From Yes71-27 sp040758635 (lineage in GTDB: Bacteria > Bacillota > Desulfotomaculia > Desulfotomaculales > Ammonificaceae), in assembly GCA_040758635.1 (NCBI GenBank), contig JBFLVI010000002.1, forward strand, positions 62,001 through 126,000: a stretch of DNA of 64,000 nt, written 5' to 3'. Positions 42,911-49,927 of the stretch are shown here, in pieces (within the stretch, counting starts at the first letter, position 1; every line of letters starts with the position of its first letter). The notes under the pieces were generated by a model. The model ran no database searches, was not told the origin of the DNA, and saw nothing but the letters and a program-made list of their open reading frames with translations. The position numbers were made by a program, and so were the translations under genes.

Positions 42911-43210
42911 ATGCGGCATATCCAGACGGAGTCACTGCTACGGACGCTCTTCAGGGGGGACCCGTATCCCCTCTGTCCCGAGGCGGGCGACACCCGCCTC
43001 GGTTGGGGTCTCGTTCTGAGCGGCGGCGAGAGTATCGCTGCCGCACTGGACGAGGCGTTCCCGTACCTCCTCCCTGAGGTACGGGAGCAGCTGGTGGAAC
43101 GCGCTGTCAAGTGCGCACCCCACACCTGCGTGCGGGAATGCGCCTTGTGGCCGCTCTCCAGCGTGAGGGAGGATTTCCCCCTCCTCTTCATCGAGGAGGG
43201 AGAGGAGTAG
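42911..43210 (+). CDS. 99-residue hypothetical protein with four Cys
   Basis: ATG at 42911 with AAGGAGGTG, preceded by a 13-bp hairpin. Contains RLGWGLVLSGGESIAAAL, an acidic helical part, and CAPHTCVRECAL, which may bind a metal. The final residues are Glu-rich. Family not recognised. Confidence 0.6.
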   Translation: MRHIQTESLLRTLFRGDPYPLCPEAGDTRLGWGLVLSGGESIAAALDEAFPYLLPEVREQLVERAVKCAPHTCVRECALWPLSSVREDFPLLFIEEGEE

Positions 43211-43225
43211 CAAGGAGTGGTACAA

Positions 43226-43591
43226 ATGAGAGTCTCCTGTGAGCAATGTTTACATTACCTGCCGTACGACCCGGCGCTTGACAAGGAAGACCCGTGGATA
43301 GGGGCGGCAAGAAGGAGCCGCCCCTATCGCTCTCTTAGGGGATGCAGGGTCCAGCCCGAACCGGGAGTCGACTATCAGGTTAAGGCTTATGACGACCTTT
43401 CTGTAACCTCGCGGTGCGTTTGCGATGCGGTAGCACGGATGATAAACAACGACCGCTCGTTTATTATTCGCCGTGGTATGTTGTTCGACCGGGCGACCAA
43501 CAGGTATGTGGGCACCATCCAGCGCTTAGAGCGAGAGGCTATGCGTGACAGGGCGCTGGGGTGTGCGAATTTTGCCCCGCGGTTCTTCTAA
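43226..43591 (+). CDS. Cys-rich hypothetical protein
   Basis: 121 residues from the ATG at 43226 with an AAGGAGTGG site. CEQCLHYLP at the start plus later SRCVCDAV and GCANF suggest a zinc-binding protein, as in many small phage regulators. Basic middle part (ARRSRPYRSLRG). Function unknown. Confidence 0.6.
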   Translation: MRVSCEQCLHYLPYDPALDKEDPWIGAARRSRPYRSLRGCRVQPEPGVDYQVKAYDDLSVTSRCVCDAVARMINNDRSFIIRRGMLFDRATNRYVGTIQRLEREAMRDRALGCANFAPRFF

Positions 43592-43669
43592 AACTGTCGG
43601 GCGCGTGCCGGGGGGTAGCCCGCAGGGGGGACCCGGCAGGAGCGGCCCCCGCGCACCGTCTGGCGGGGG

Positions 43670-43788
43670 TGATACATAGGTGAAAAGGCATAGTGTGTCC
43701 GGCTTCTGTTTGAGAAATGCCGTGTTTTTTATTTTCGAGGCGGGCCTGGTGTAAGTAATCGGTACTGTCTGAGAAAGGGGGTGAGGTC
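43670..43788 (+). repeat. Repeated leader element, copy 2
   Basis: Second copy of the element at 41656-41778, ending with TACTGTCTGAGAA and the ribosome site. Here a GGCAT / ATGCC pairing precedes the TTTTTT tract, so the terminator part is kept with a different stem. It precedes the 69-residue gene. Upstream, TGCCGGG at 43606 pairs with CCCGGCA at 43632. Confidence 0.65.
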
Positions 43789-43998
43789 ATGAACAGTGCC
43801 GAGGTTCTGTGCTCTGCCGTGGTGTCTGGTGGAGAGTTGGCGCTGGCTTACCACTATAGCGGCCGGCATTATGTTATCTTTCAAACCTTCTCCGGCAGTT
43901 ATCACGTGCTTTTCACGGGCGATTATGCCCCCTGCCGCAGTCTTTTCTTGGACCTCTTGTACACCTTCCGTTCTCCCTATTTAGATATGCCTGCCTAA
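43789..43998 (+). CDS. 69-residue hypothetical protein
   Basis: ATG at 43789 with a GAAAGGGGGTG site inside the repeated leader. Aromatic, beta-type strands (ELALAYHYSGRHYVIFQTFS, SYHVLFTGDYAP) suggest a small folded domain. Shares its leader type with the RNase HI gene, so the two may be co-regulated. Family not recognised. Confidence 0.55.
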   Translation: MNSAEVLCSAVVSGGELALAYHYSGRHYVIFQTFSGSYHVLFTGDYAPCRSLFLDLLYTFRSPYLDMPA

Positions 43999-44212
43999 TC
44001 CTTCGCCTTCGGCGCCCGTAAGAAACCCCGCCTTCGGCGGCACGAAAGCGCGCCTCCGGCGCGGTGGAGCGGGGCGCCTTCCGGTGCCCCGCGCCGCCGG
44101 GCGGCTAAAAAGGTGCTGTACCTGTACCGCGGCCCGTTCCCAAAGGAGGTGAAATCACGCATAGCTACAAGTCCGGCAAGCACGCCCGGCCGAGAAAAGA
44201 GGTGAGACAGAG
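43999..44212 (+). other. Hairpin-rich spacer
   Basis: 214 bp with several stable stem-loops closed by TTCG- or TCC-type loops: GCC TTCG GGC-type near 44007 and 44030, GCGCC/GGCGC near 44050, and GGGGC/GCCCC near 44077-44095, with an outer CCCCGC / GCGGGG pairing. A strong ribosome site (AAAGGAGGTG near 44141) has no following ATG in a usable frame. No T-run terminator. Possibly a processed or structured RNA. Confidence 0.4.
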
Positions 44213-44491
44213 GTGGTTTATTTACTGCATTTTGAGCGGGCGTACAAACACGCCCGCCATTATCTGGGCTTCGTAAACGGCGCCGAATCGCTGGAGCAGC
44301 GTCTGAAAAGACATCGCCGGGGCGACGGCGCCAAACTGGTGAAAGCGGTTGTCCAAGCGGGCATCGGCTTTGAGCTCGCCCGCGTGTGGCCTGACGGTGA
44401 CCGTCATCTTGAACGGCAGCTGAAAAACAGAAAAGAGTCGCCGCGCCTGTGCCCGATATGCAGTAAGTGTAGAAAGGTGGTGAAACCGTGA
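44213..44491 (+). CDS. GIY-YIG-like nuclease
   Basis: 92 residues, GTG at 44213 with GAGGTGAGA upstream. VYLLHFERAYKHARHYLGF, LEQRLKRHRRGDGAKLVKAV, FELARVWPDGDRHLERQLKN and a C-terminal CPICSKC match a short GIY-YIG-type family found in phages and plasmids. The tyrosine, arginine and glutamate expected for the active site are present in outline. DNA target unknown. Confidence 0.65.
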   Translation: MVYLLHFERAYKHARHYLGFVNGAESLEQRLKRHRRGDGAKLVKAVVQAGIGFELARVWPDGDRHLERQLKNRKESPRLCPICSKCRKVVKP

Positions 44492-44697
44492 CGCTGAAGG
44501 AACTGCAAGAGAAAGACGTCAGAATCGCCGGCTATCCCGGCGAGCGCGAGCGTGCCGATGAATACGCCGCGCTGCGGAAACTTATTGCCGCCGCCGTGGA
44601 AAACGGCCACATTACTCTCAAGGACGCCGGCAAGCGTGTTCGTCTCGCAGAAGGCCGGCTGGCCGTGGAGGAAAACGGCTCCTGGAGGATTATTTAA
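44488..44697 (+). CDS. 69-residue hypothetical protein
   Basis: GTG at 44488 with GAAAGGTGGTG; it overlaps the stop of the nuclease gene. Basic, helical, with ADEYAALRKLIAAAVENGHI and RVRLAEGRLAVEENG. Family not recognised; a DNA- or protein-binding role is possible but unsupported. Confidence 0.55.
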   Translation: MTLKELQEKDVRIAGYPGERERADEYAALRKLIAAAVENGHITLKDAGKRVRLAEGRLAVEENGSWRII

Positions 44698-44734
44698 TCC
44701 GCGCTTCGATTAAAAATCAAAAGGAGGGTTTATC

Positions 44735-45124
44735 GTGAAACAGCAGAGCTTTGCCTTCGCTAAAGAGCACCGCTCCGACGAGCTTCAGCTCACCAAGAAC
44801 GAGCGGCAGCTTCTCAGAAAGACGATTTTCTTTTTCGCGAAGTCCATGTTTGAGAAGAAATGGCCGTCCGTAAAGACAACATGGAAATACGGAGCCGGGC
44901 TCACCGTCACCCAGGACAAAACGCCCCAGCAGAAATTCATGGTCGCCGTCATAAAGGGCGGCCCGCTCGGGGCGTGGCGGGTGGTGCTGGTGGAGTCCAA
45001 CCCCGCCAAGGTAACCGACGCTAAAAATAAGGTCATGGTCTATCTCGAGGGCCCGGGAGAAAAGCGCGTCGGGCAGGTGCGGAGAGCTAAAGGCGGTCTG
45101 GACTTAATCTGGTTTGAAACTTAA
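44735..45124 (+). CDS. 129-residue hypothetical protein
   Basis: GTG at 44735 with AAAGGAGGG. Lys-rich N-terminal helix, then a beta part (TWKYGAGLTVTQDK, FMVAVIKGGPLGAWRVVLVE, NKVMVYLEGPG). Likely a small cytosolic folded protein. Family not recognised. Confidence 0.6.
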   Translation: MKQQSFAFAKEHRSDELQLTKNERQLLRKTIFFFAKSMFEKKWPSVKTTWKYGAGLTVTQDKTPQQKFMVAVIKGGPLGAWRVVLVESNPAKVTDAKNKVMVYLEGPGEKRVGQVRRAKGGLDLIWFET

Positions 45125-45150
45125 AATATTTAAAGAAAGGAGGTCAGGTT

Positions 45151-45318
45151 ATGTCAAAACACGACTGGGCAGTAACAGATAACCAGGGCTACTGCATGCA
45201 GTGTATTAAATGTGGCAAGGAGATAATTCACCCCGTCTTAACCGGCGATTTTACCGACGAGGACGAGTGGAGTGCTGAAATCGACGCCGATTGTCCGGGT
45301 TCTGAAGCAGCGGAGTAA
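45151..45318 (+). CDS. 55-residue zinc-knuckle protein
   Basis: ATG at 45151 with AAAGGAGGT, stop at 45318. CMQCIKCGKEIIHP plus a later ADCPGSE give a likely zinc site; the rest is acidic. Function unknown. Confidence 0.55.
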   Translation: MSKHDWAVTDNQGYCMQCIKCGKEIIHPVLTGDFTDEDEWSAEIDADCPGSEAAE

Positions 45319-45353
45319 GGAAAGTTAAAGTCAAATTAGGGGAGGGTGGCAGT

Positions 45354-45509
45354 GTGGACGAAAAAGAGCTCGGCCTGCTACTGGTAATAGAGTACGTCGC
45401 AGACAGGCGTGAAGAGGACGAGCTCGAGCTCCGTGAAATGCTCGAGCGGCGCCCGGAGTGCCAGGAGGAGCCGGGCGCTTTTCTTTCTTTGCGCGGGAGC
45501 AGGATTTAA
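45354..45509 (+). CDS. 51-residue acidic protein
   Basis: GTG at 45354 with AGGGGAGGGTG, stop at 45509. Very rich in Glu and Leu (LGLLLVIEYVADRREEDELE), helical. Function unknown; small but with a proper ribosome site. Confidence 0.45.
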   Translation: MDEKELGLLLVIEYVADRREEDELELREMLERRPECQEEPGAFLSLRGSRI

Positions 45510-45582
45510 ATCGAAGGGGCGCCGCCTTCGGCGGCACACCGGGGGTGGCGCCCCAACGTGTTACAATATTGGGGGTGATTAT

Positions 45583-46092
45583 ATGGAAATAGCGGTAATA
45601 GGCACCAGGGAGCCGAGCGACGCCCAGGCTGCGCTCTGCCGCGAGCTGTGTCTCGCGCTGGCCCAAAAAGGCCACTGCCTGCGCACCGGCAACGCAGTCG
45701 GCATCGACCAGCTGGCTATCGCTTGCTGGCTGGAGACGGGGAGCAGGCGTGTAAAAGTATTTCTGCCCTGGCGGTCGTACAACGCTGATTTCTTAAAAGA
45801 CAAGAATGTGAGCGTCCGGGTTTACGACCCCCGAAAAGACGTCGAGTGGAAGGAGTCGGTCTACAAGTACCACCCTGCGGCCCGCTACTTGAGCCGCGGC
45901 GTTTTCGCGCTGCACGCCAGAAATTACGGCATCGTCCGCGGGGCGGACGTGGTGCTCGCCTTCCCCTCCCCTAAGGGCGGGGGTACCGCGCAGGGTATAA
46001 GGGTAGCGCAGGGGCTCGGGGTAAATCTTTTCGTTTTTGATTTTTCAGGGAAAAATGCTGATACCGGAGTTTTAGTTAAGCTATTGAAGTAA
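45583..46092 (+). CDS. SLOG / DprA-like nucleotide-binding protein
   Basis: 169 residues from the ATG at 45583 with a GGGGGTGATT site. A Rossmann-like SLOG pattern: EIAVIGTREPSDAQAALCRE, LRTGNAVGIDQLAIACW, VKVFLPWRSYNADFL, GADVVLAFPSPKGGGTAQGI. Such proteins bind nucleotides or nucleotide-linked ligands; relatives include DprA, LOG enzymes and sensors of anti-phage systems. Followed by a terminator at 46190-46224 and a promoter-bearing AT-rich region. Confidence 0.7.
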   Translation: MEIAVIGTREPSDAQAALCRELCLALAQKGHCLRTGNAVGIDQLAIACWLETGSRRVKVFLPWRSYNADFLKDKNVSVRVYDPRKDVEWKESVYKYHPAARYLSRGVFALHARNYGIVRGADVVLAFPSPKGGGTAQGIRVAQGLGVNLFVFDFSGKNADTGVLVKLLK

Positions 46093-46106
46093 AACTAAGA
46101 CTTATC

Positions 46107-46149
46107 TTATATTACCTTGGCTGTAATTATGATAGTTAAGGTAATATAA
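46107..46149 (+). repeat. 12-bp perfect inverted repeat in AT-rich spacer
   Basis: TTATATTACCTT and AAGGTAATATAA, separated by 19 bp. AT-rich, so weak as a hairpin; a protein-binding site or part of an origin is more likely. Confidence 0.5.
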
Positions 46150-46178
46150 AGGTGATATACTAATACAGTACCATATGA

Positions 46179-46184
46179 TATAAT
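46179..46184 (+). promoter_or_regulatory. Isolated TATAAT (-10-like)
   Basis: Perfect TATAAT but no good -35 at 16-18 bp, and a terminator begins a few bases downstream. May be chance in AT-rich DNA. Confidence 0.25.
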
Positions 46185-46189
46185 ATTAT

Positions 46190-46224
46190 AAGGGGTAGAC
46201 AGCGTTTCCGCGCGCCCCTTTTTT
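46190..46224 (+). terminator. Intrinsic terminator after the SLOG gene
   Basis: AAGGGG / CCCCTT outer stem with an inner GCG/CGC pairing and six T residues. Confidence 0.6.
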
Positions 46225-46395
46225 AGTTTAGCTATACTAGCGCAACGCATGGTCTAGTTATTTATCTTTAACATGTGTATATAGACAAGTCCTGGTTATA
46301 TATTAAAGCATCCTATGTAGTTTATTTTATTACATGTGATAGGGTAGCTAGTCTTAACTATAAACGCAGGGTGATAAATTTTTTAAAGCATGTTG
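46225..46395. other. AT-rich region, possible origin or control region
   Basis: Markedly AT-richer than the rest of the window, no open frame, two ACATGTG and two TTAAAGCAT words and several TATA-type tracts. Fits an unwinding region or a regulatory region. No iteron set is clear. Confidence 0.35.
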
Positions 46396-46425
46396 TTGAC
46401 AAAAACACAATGGCGTGAACATAAT
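46396..46425 (+). promoter_or_regulatory. Promoter TTGACA-N18-CATAAT
   Basis: Perfect -35 at 46396-46401 and a near-perfect -10 at 46420-46425. It sits at the downstream end of the AT-rich region and would transcribe the 46.7 kb genes. Confidence 0.7.
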
Positions 46426-46437
46426 GGCGCGTCAACT

Positions 46438-46535
46438 TGGGTGGGGGGCAACATGCGTTTCTACCCTAAAATTACCCCTTAAAGTGGGGGAAAGATTGTA
46501 TCCTGCCGGTGAGAGAATGAGCCAAAGTGGGGGAG
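46438..46535 (+). repeat. GTGGGGG-type repeat segment, upstream copy
   Basis: About 95 bp with GGTGGGGGG, CCCTAAAATTACCCC, CTTAAAGTGGGGG and GAGCCAAAGTGGGGGA in order. The same series occurs at 47061-47160, where it forms the 3' end of a gene. Here no gene is open, so this copy may be a relic. Confidence 0.55.
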
Positions 46536-46555
46536 AAAGGCTTGTTTTTTATTTT

Positions 46556-46659
46556 ACCCGCCTCGGCGCCGCAGTCAAGAGTGCGGGGCAAAAGCCCGCA
46601 CCCTCCGGGCCGCCCTGCGGGCGGCTCTTGACTGCCTGGCGCCTGCGGCGGGTGTTTTT
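46556..46659 (+). terminator. Branched terminator, copy 1
   Basis: Outer stem ACCCGCC / GGCGGGT, then GGCGCC / GGCGCC, then a perfect 11-bp GCAGTCAAGAG / CTCTTGACTGC. Inside it two further hairpins form (TGCGGG/CCCGCA and CCGCCC/GGGCGG). Ends with GTTTTTA. Same plan as at 50225-50317. Confidence 0.65.
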
Positions 46660-46686
46660 AGTCCAAATTTGAAAAGGAGTGAAATT

Positions 46687-46899
46687 ATGCAGTGGTGCGG
46701 TGTGAATTATTGGGTTAACACGGGCAGGGTGCCGGAAGAGCCGGTGGGCACCGCCACCAGCATGCACGAGTGCACCGAGGACTGCCCCGGGTTTGCTTTT
46801 TGCCCCTTTAAGAAAGCGGACAGCGTTTGGCTAATTGAGAGTTCCTACGGAGCGGCGGTGGACTTGTTTTTTAAGCGTAACGCAGGACGGCTGCATTAG
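46687..46899 (+). CDS. 70-residue Cys protein
   Basis: ATG at 46687 with AAAAGGAGTG. CTEDCPGFAFCPF in the middle suggests metal binding; aromatic-rich N-terminus (QWCGVNYWVN). Function unknown. Confidence 0.55.
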   Translation: MQWCGVNYWVNTGRVPEEPVGTATSMHECTEDCPGFAFCPFKKADSVWLIESSYGAAVDLFFKRNAGRLH

Positions 46900-46915
46900 A
46901 GAGGGGGGGAGCAAA

Positions 46916-47143
46916 ATGTACTGGCGGAGGATTCGCGAGCTCGAAAGCCGCTTACTGGAGCTCGAAGGTCGCGTCGCCGCCCTGGAGAGCGGCGTAAAGA
47001 AGGCACCCGGCGCAGCGCGCGCGGTGGCGGCGCTGGTCGGGAACGTTCTCTTCTGCAGGTTTGGTGGGGGAAGTCTCCCTAAAATTGCCCTGAAAATACC
47101 CCTTGAGTGGGGGATGAAGTTTATCCGTAGGCTTAAAAAATAA
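46916..47143 (+). CDS. 75-residue coiled-coil protein
   Basis: ATG at 46916 with a GAGGGGGGG site. Heptad-type start (IRELESRLLELEGRVAALES), then an Ala-rich part and a basic end (KFIRRLKK). Its last ~25 codons lie in the GTGGGGG repeat segment. Function unknown. Confidence 0.5.
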   Translation: MYWRRIRELESRLLELEGRVAALESGVKKAPGAARAVAALVGNVLFCRFGGGSLPKIALKIPLEWGMKFIRRLKK

Positions 47144-47160
47144 GCCAAAGTGGGGGAGGG
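47061..47160 (+). repeat. GTGGGGG-type repeat segment, downstream copy
   Basis: Matches 46438-46535: GGTGGGGGA, CCCTAAAATTGCCC, ACCCCTTGAGTGGGGGA, then AAGCCAAAGTGGGGGA. Codes for the end of the 75-residue protein and the ribosome site of the next gene. Confidence 0.55.
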
Positions 47161-47167
47161 ATGAAAA

Positions 47168-47590
47168 ATGCTACTGGTTTGCACTGTGGGCACGACGGTA
47201 CCGGAGGGAGTTCTAAAGCTGCAGATAACCAGGTCACGGCCCAGGAACGACTGGCTCTGGGTGCCCCAGCTTGCGCCAAGCGGCGAGCTTTTCGAAAAGT
47301 ATCGCAGGTGGTACAAAGCAGGGGAATGGCCGGCGCGGGCGCGGTGGGAGGAGTACAGGGCCAGGTTCTTGGAAGAGATGGAGGCGCCGCAGGCCCGACA
47401 GTGGATTAAGGCCATTGTCGAGAAGCTCTTGCAGGGAAAGGATGTGGCTATTTCCTGTTTCTGCCGGGACGAGCGCTACTGCCACAGGAGCCTAGTGGCC
47501 GGCTTGATTTCCGACAGGTTTTTTGAGAAGGGTGGTGATGCTGAAAGGCTCGGGTGGGCTGGCTACACTCTCCGGCACAATGGCAGGTAA
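47168..47590 (+). CDS. DUF488-family protein
   Basis: 140 residues from the ATG at 47168 with GTGGGGGAGGG upstream. LAPSGELFEKYRRWYKAGEW, WEEYRARFLEEM, ARQWIKAIVEKL and VAISCFCRDERYCHRSLVAG match DUF488, with the conserved Cys and His cluster near the end. Function of the family is not settled; a link with nucleic-acid or stress metabolism has been proposed. Not typical of virion genes. Confidence 0.75.
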   Translation: MLLVCTVGTTVPEGVLKLQITRSRPRNDWLWVPQLAPSGELFEKYRRWYKAGEWPARARWEEYRARFLEEMEAPQARQWIKAIVEKLLQGKDVAISCFCRDERYCHRSLVAGLISDRFFEKGGDAERLGWAGYTLRHNGR

Positions 47591-47615
47591 TTCTTTACTG
47601 TAGGGAGGTAAAATT

Positions 47616-47813
47616 ATGCAATGGTTTTCGACGTTTTCGGATGAGGAGCTAAAGTACTGGATTACCCAATATTCCGGGGACCAAGCCGGTTTTTATCCCG
47701 GCTTGCGGCGTATGCGCATGGCTGCGGAGCGGGAGGCGGTGCGGCGGGGAATTCTTAGGGAAAATGTTACCCCGTACCGCCTGGCGCTTTTGCGGCAGCG
47801 GCTATGTCAATAA
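47616..47813 (+). CDS. 65-residue hypothetical protein
   Basis: ATG at 47616 with GTAGGGAGG. Helical, basic (LRRMRMAAEREAVRRGILRE). Overlaps the ribosome site of the next gene. Function unknown. Confidence 0.55.
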   Translation: MQWFSTFSDEELKYWITQYSGDQAGFYPGLRRMRMAAEREAVRRGILRENVTPYRLALLRQRLCQ

Positions 47814-47827
47814 AGGGGGGGATAGAG

Positions 47828-48046
47828 ATGTATTTCCTCAAAGACACTCATTGTAGTATTTGCGGCGGCGACATTCTGGTTATTCCCGCTCACATCAAGG
47901 AGAACGGAAAGAGCAAGATTGTCGTGGATGGGGGCACCTGTCAAGGCTGCTTACGGAATATAGTCCTTCCCGACGATGAGTACCATGACTTCGTAAGGAG
48001 GCACTGCTATGTGCGCAAGGACTCGGCGTTGCGAAAGCTGTTTTGA
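47828..48046 (+). CDS. Zinc-ribbon-type protein
   Basis: 72 residues from the ATG at 47828 with AAGGGGGGGAT. CSICGGDILVIPAH and GGTCQGCLRN form two CxxC pairs, as in a zinc ribbon. Basic end. Function unknown. Confidence 0.6.
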   Translation: MYFLKDTHCSICGGDILVIPAHIKENGKSKIVVDGGTCQGCLRNIVLPDDEYHDFVRRHCYVRKDSALRKLF

Positions 48047-48149
48047 AGAATATGTCGCCAGTAAGTTTTGTGACACCCCAAAAATAAAGTTGCTCTTTGT
48101 TTGGCGCGGTACGGGGCGCGAGTTCCGGCGTTTCTTGGGGCTGGAATAA
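48009..48149 (+). CDS. 46-residue Cys protein, short paralogue
   Basis: ATG at 48009 with GTAAGGAGG, overlapping the previous gene in another frame. Its start (MCARTRRCESCFEEY) is almost that of the protein at 48344, so the two are duplicates that diverged after residue 20. Function unknown. Confidence 0.5.
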   Translation: MCARTRRCESCFEEYVASKFCDTPKIKLLFVWRGTGREFRRFLGLE

Positions 48150-48162
48150 AGGGGTGATACCA

Positions 48163-48363
48163 TTGGGAAAATGCGGACAGTGTTACCACTTTGATTGGTG
48201 GGCATATCACTTGGGCCGCGAAGACACTTGTGTTTTCTTTTTGAAAAGGGTTGCACCCGAAGACGCTGCTTGCCATGAATACTTATTTGACAGATTATGG
48301 CAGCGTCGGAAGTATTGTTCTGTTTTCGGAAGGGGGAATCGCAGTGTGCGCGAGAACTCATAA
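48163..48363 (+). CDS. 66-residue Cys/His protein
   Basis: TTG at 48163 with AAAGGGGTG. KCGQCYHFDWWAYHL, then EDTCVFF and DAACHEYL supply several Cys and His for metal binding. Overlaps the start of the next gene by 20 bp. Function unknown. Confidence 0.5.
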   Translation: MGKCGQCYHFDWWAYHLGREDTCVFFLKRVAPEDAACHEYLFDRLWQRRKYCSVFGRGNRSVRENS

Positions 48364-48631
48364 GTGCGAAGCATGCGCGGAGGAGTATACCGTGCATCGC
48401 TGCTGCGGCCCTGAATCCCCGTGTGGGGGCTCGGAGTGGACGGCACTGGTGGAGGAAGTTAAAAGGGGCCTTGCTCCCGGTTCTAACGCGTCGATGTTTA
48501 TAGACGGCCCCTACAAGGGCCAAGTGAATCCATGTCGATTTTGCCAGAGCTATTGGGAGAATATCGGACGGTGTCTGGGGATTGTCCCCGAAGTGGACGT
48601 GGTGGACGGTACGGTTTACCACGAGCTTTAG
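48344..48631 (+). CDS. 95-residue Cys-rich protein, long paralogue
   Basis: GTG at 48344 with GGAAGGGGG. Start MCARTHKCEACAEEY matches the 46-residue neighbour; later CCGPESPCGG and NPCRFCQSYW add more Cys. Likely zinc-binding. Function unknown. Confidence 0.55.
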   Translation: MCARTHKCEACAEEYTVHRCCGPESPCGGSEWTALVEEVKRGLAPGSNASMFIDGPYKGQVNPCRFCQSYWENIGRCLGIVPEVDVVDGTVYHEL

Positions 48632-48647
48632 AGAGGGGAAACAAATA

Positions 48648-48734
48648 ATGGGGGGAGTCTACCTCGTGTGTCCCGCGCGCGGTGCGGTTGGCGCCGCCGG
48701 ATTCGGCCGGAAAAGGAATTCTTTGTCCTGGTAA
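48648..48734 (+). CDS. 28-residue possible small protein
   Basis: ATG at 48648 with GAGAGGGG upstream; Gly/Arg-rich product. May be a genuine micro-protein or chance. Confidence 0.25.
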   Translation: MGGVYLVCPARGAVGAAGFGRKRNSLSW

Positions 48735-48750
48735 GGAGGTAAAACAGAGA

Positions 48751-48837
48751 ATGTATGAAAGCTGGTTATTAAGATTCTTAATAACAATAGTGGTCATTCT
48801 TGCTATATATGACCTGGTGCGGAGAGTGGTTATTTAA
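48751..48837 (+). CDS. 28-residue membrane micro-protein
   Basis: ATG at 48751 with AAGGAGGT. One hydrophobic helix (WLLRFLITIVVILAIYDLV) with a basic end. Resembles small phage membrane peptides; function unknown. Confidence 0.45.
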   Translation: MYESWLLRFLITIVVILAIYDLVRRVVI

Positions 48838-48877
48838 GCGTCTCATGGGGAGGGAATCTAAGGAGGACTAACCGCAA

Positions 48878-49255
48878 ATGAAAATAGCCAATCCGAGAGA
48901 GAAATTTGGACAAATGGGCCGCTACTACAGTAAGTCCTGGGCTGAAAACCTTATGTCACTTCCTACCGAACGTGTTCGTGAGCGTATTTTCAGCGCTGAT
49001 GTATCTTTCATGGAGTTAGCTGTGCTCCTTTCGTCGCCTCATTGTCCTCCAGAGGCAGTGCAATATTATTTTGAATATTATTCTGCTTTTTCGGAGTATG
49101 AACACTTCAGCGAGTACGTTTGGATTATTTACATGTCGATTTTGGATAGCCCGTACTGTACGGATGAAATGCTCGTTCATATGGCTTTGTGTAACGATGA
49201 AGTAGTTAGCGGGCGGGCGATTCAAAAATTGAAAGAGGGTGGTGCACGTGCCTAA
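48878..49255 (+). CDS. LRV-type helical repeat protein, short
   Basis: 125 residues, ATG at 48878 with AAGGAGG. ELAVLLSSPHCPPEAVQYY and SPYCTDEMLVHMALCNDEVV repeat the pattern of hydrophobic helix plus P-x-C turn seen in leucine-rich-variant (LRV) repeats; the protein at 56051 has more copies. Probably a protein-binding scaffold. Its end overlaps the next start by 17 bp. Confidence 0.55.
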   Translation: MKIANPREKFGQMGRYYSKSWAENLMSLPTERVRERIFSADVSFMELAVLLSSPHCPPEAVQYYFEYYSAFSEYEHFSEYVWIIYMSILDSPYCTDEMLVHMALCNDEVVSGRAIQKLKEGGARA

Positions 49256-49808
49256 TTGGTGCGCCAACATATTGAATGTTTCGGGCCCTCCAGAACTTGT
49301 AGAAGACTTTGACCGCCGTTTTAAGGGGCGCCCTGCTTGCTGGCCCATGTCTATTCATGAAATTTGTACGTTAATGCGCCGGAGGGCCGCTTCAGTAGCA
49401 AAGGTATTGCTCAAAGAGGGTGACTTCGAGCCTACGTATTGCTTTAATGCTCTTTACCCTGTACCTGATGATGTGGTTGAATCTGGTTATGACCCTGCTG
49501 GGTACTGCTGGTGCGCGACGCACTGGGGTACCAAGTGGGATGTGGCAGGGGATGTCGTGCTTCATTCTCATCACCCCGGGTTTTGTAGTTATCTCTTTAA
49601 AACGGCGTGGAGTCCCCCCGAGAGGTGGCTGGCTTATGTAGCGCAGACATTTCCCAACCTGACTTTCGAGCTTTTGTGGTGCGAGCCCGGTATGCAGATT
49701 GCCGGGAGCTATCTCTACAAAGATGGTCAACTGGTGGAAAGTTGGAGTCCGAGTATCGCCGAAGAATACAATCGTTTTGTCGAAGAAGAATTTGGTTGGG
49801 AAGGTTAA
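49239..49808 (+). CDS. YubB-type ferredoxin-fold protein
   Basis: 189 residues, ATG/GTG start at or shortly after 49239. NWCANILNVSGPPELVEDF at the start, FNALYPVPDDV, CATHWGTKWDV, FKTAWSPPERWL and LTFELLWCEPGMQIAGSY fit the YubB (DUF1281) ferredoxin-like family common in phages and plasmids. No known activity. Confidence 0.7.
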   Translation: MVHVPNWCANILNVSGPPELVEDFDRRFKGRPACWPMSIHEICTLMRRRAASVAKVLLKEGDFEPTYCFNALYPVPDDVVESGYDPAGYCWCATHWGTKWDVAGDVVLHSHHPGFCSYLFKTAWSPPERWLAYVAQTFPNLTFELLWCEPGMQIAGSYLYKDGQLVESWSPSIAEEYNRFVEEEFGWEG

Positions 49809-49927
49809 AGTTACGTTTTTAAAAGCAGGGTTGGTGAAGTCATGTTGCCTTAGATTTATTAAACCAGCCGCGCGGTATTTATCACGACTCCAAAGGCAGG
49901 CTTTTCGTCCGCCCGGAGCTGGGAGGA

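Noticed and set aside
43680..43754. 24-codon leader peptide in the repeated element
   Set aside because: Reads through the terminator and is not kept in the other copy.
44141..44212. 18-codon frame after AAAGGAGGTG
   Set aside because: Start would abut the ribosome site with no spacing; more likely a relic or structured RNA.
46415..46672. 85-codon frame in the spacer after the SLOG gene
   Set aside because: Its start lies on the -10 hexamer of a strong promoter and it runs through the branched terminator.
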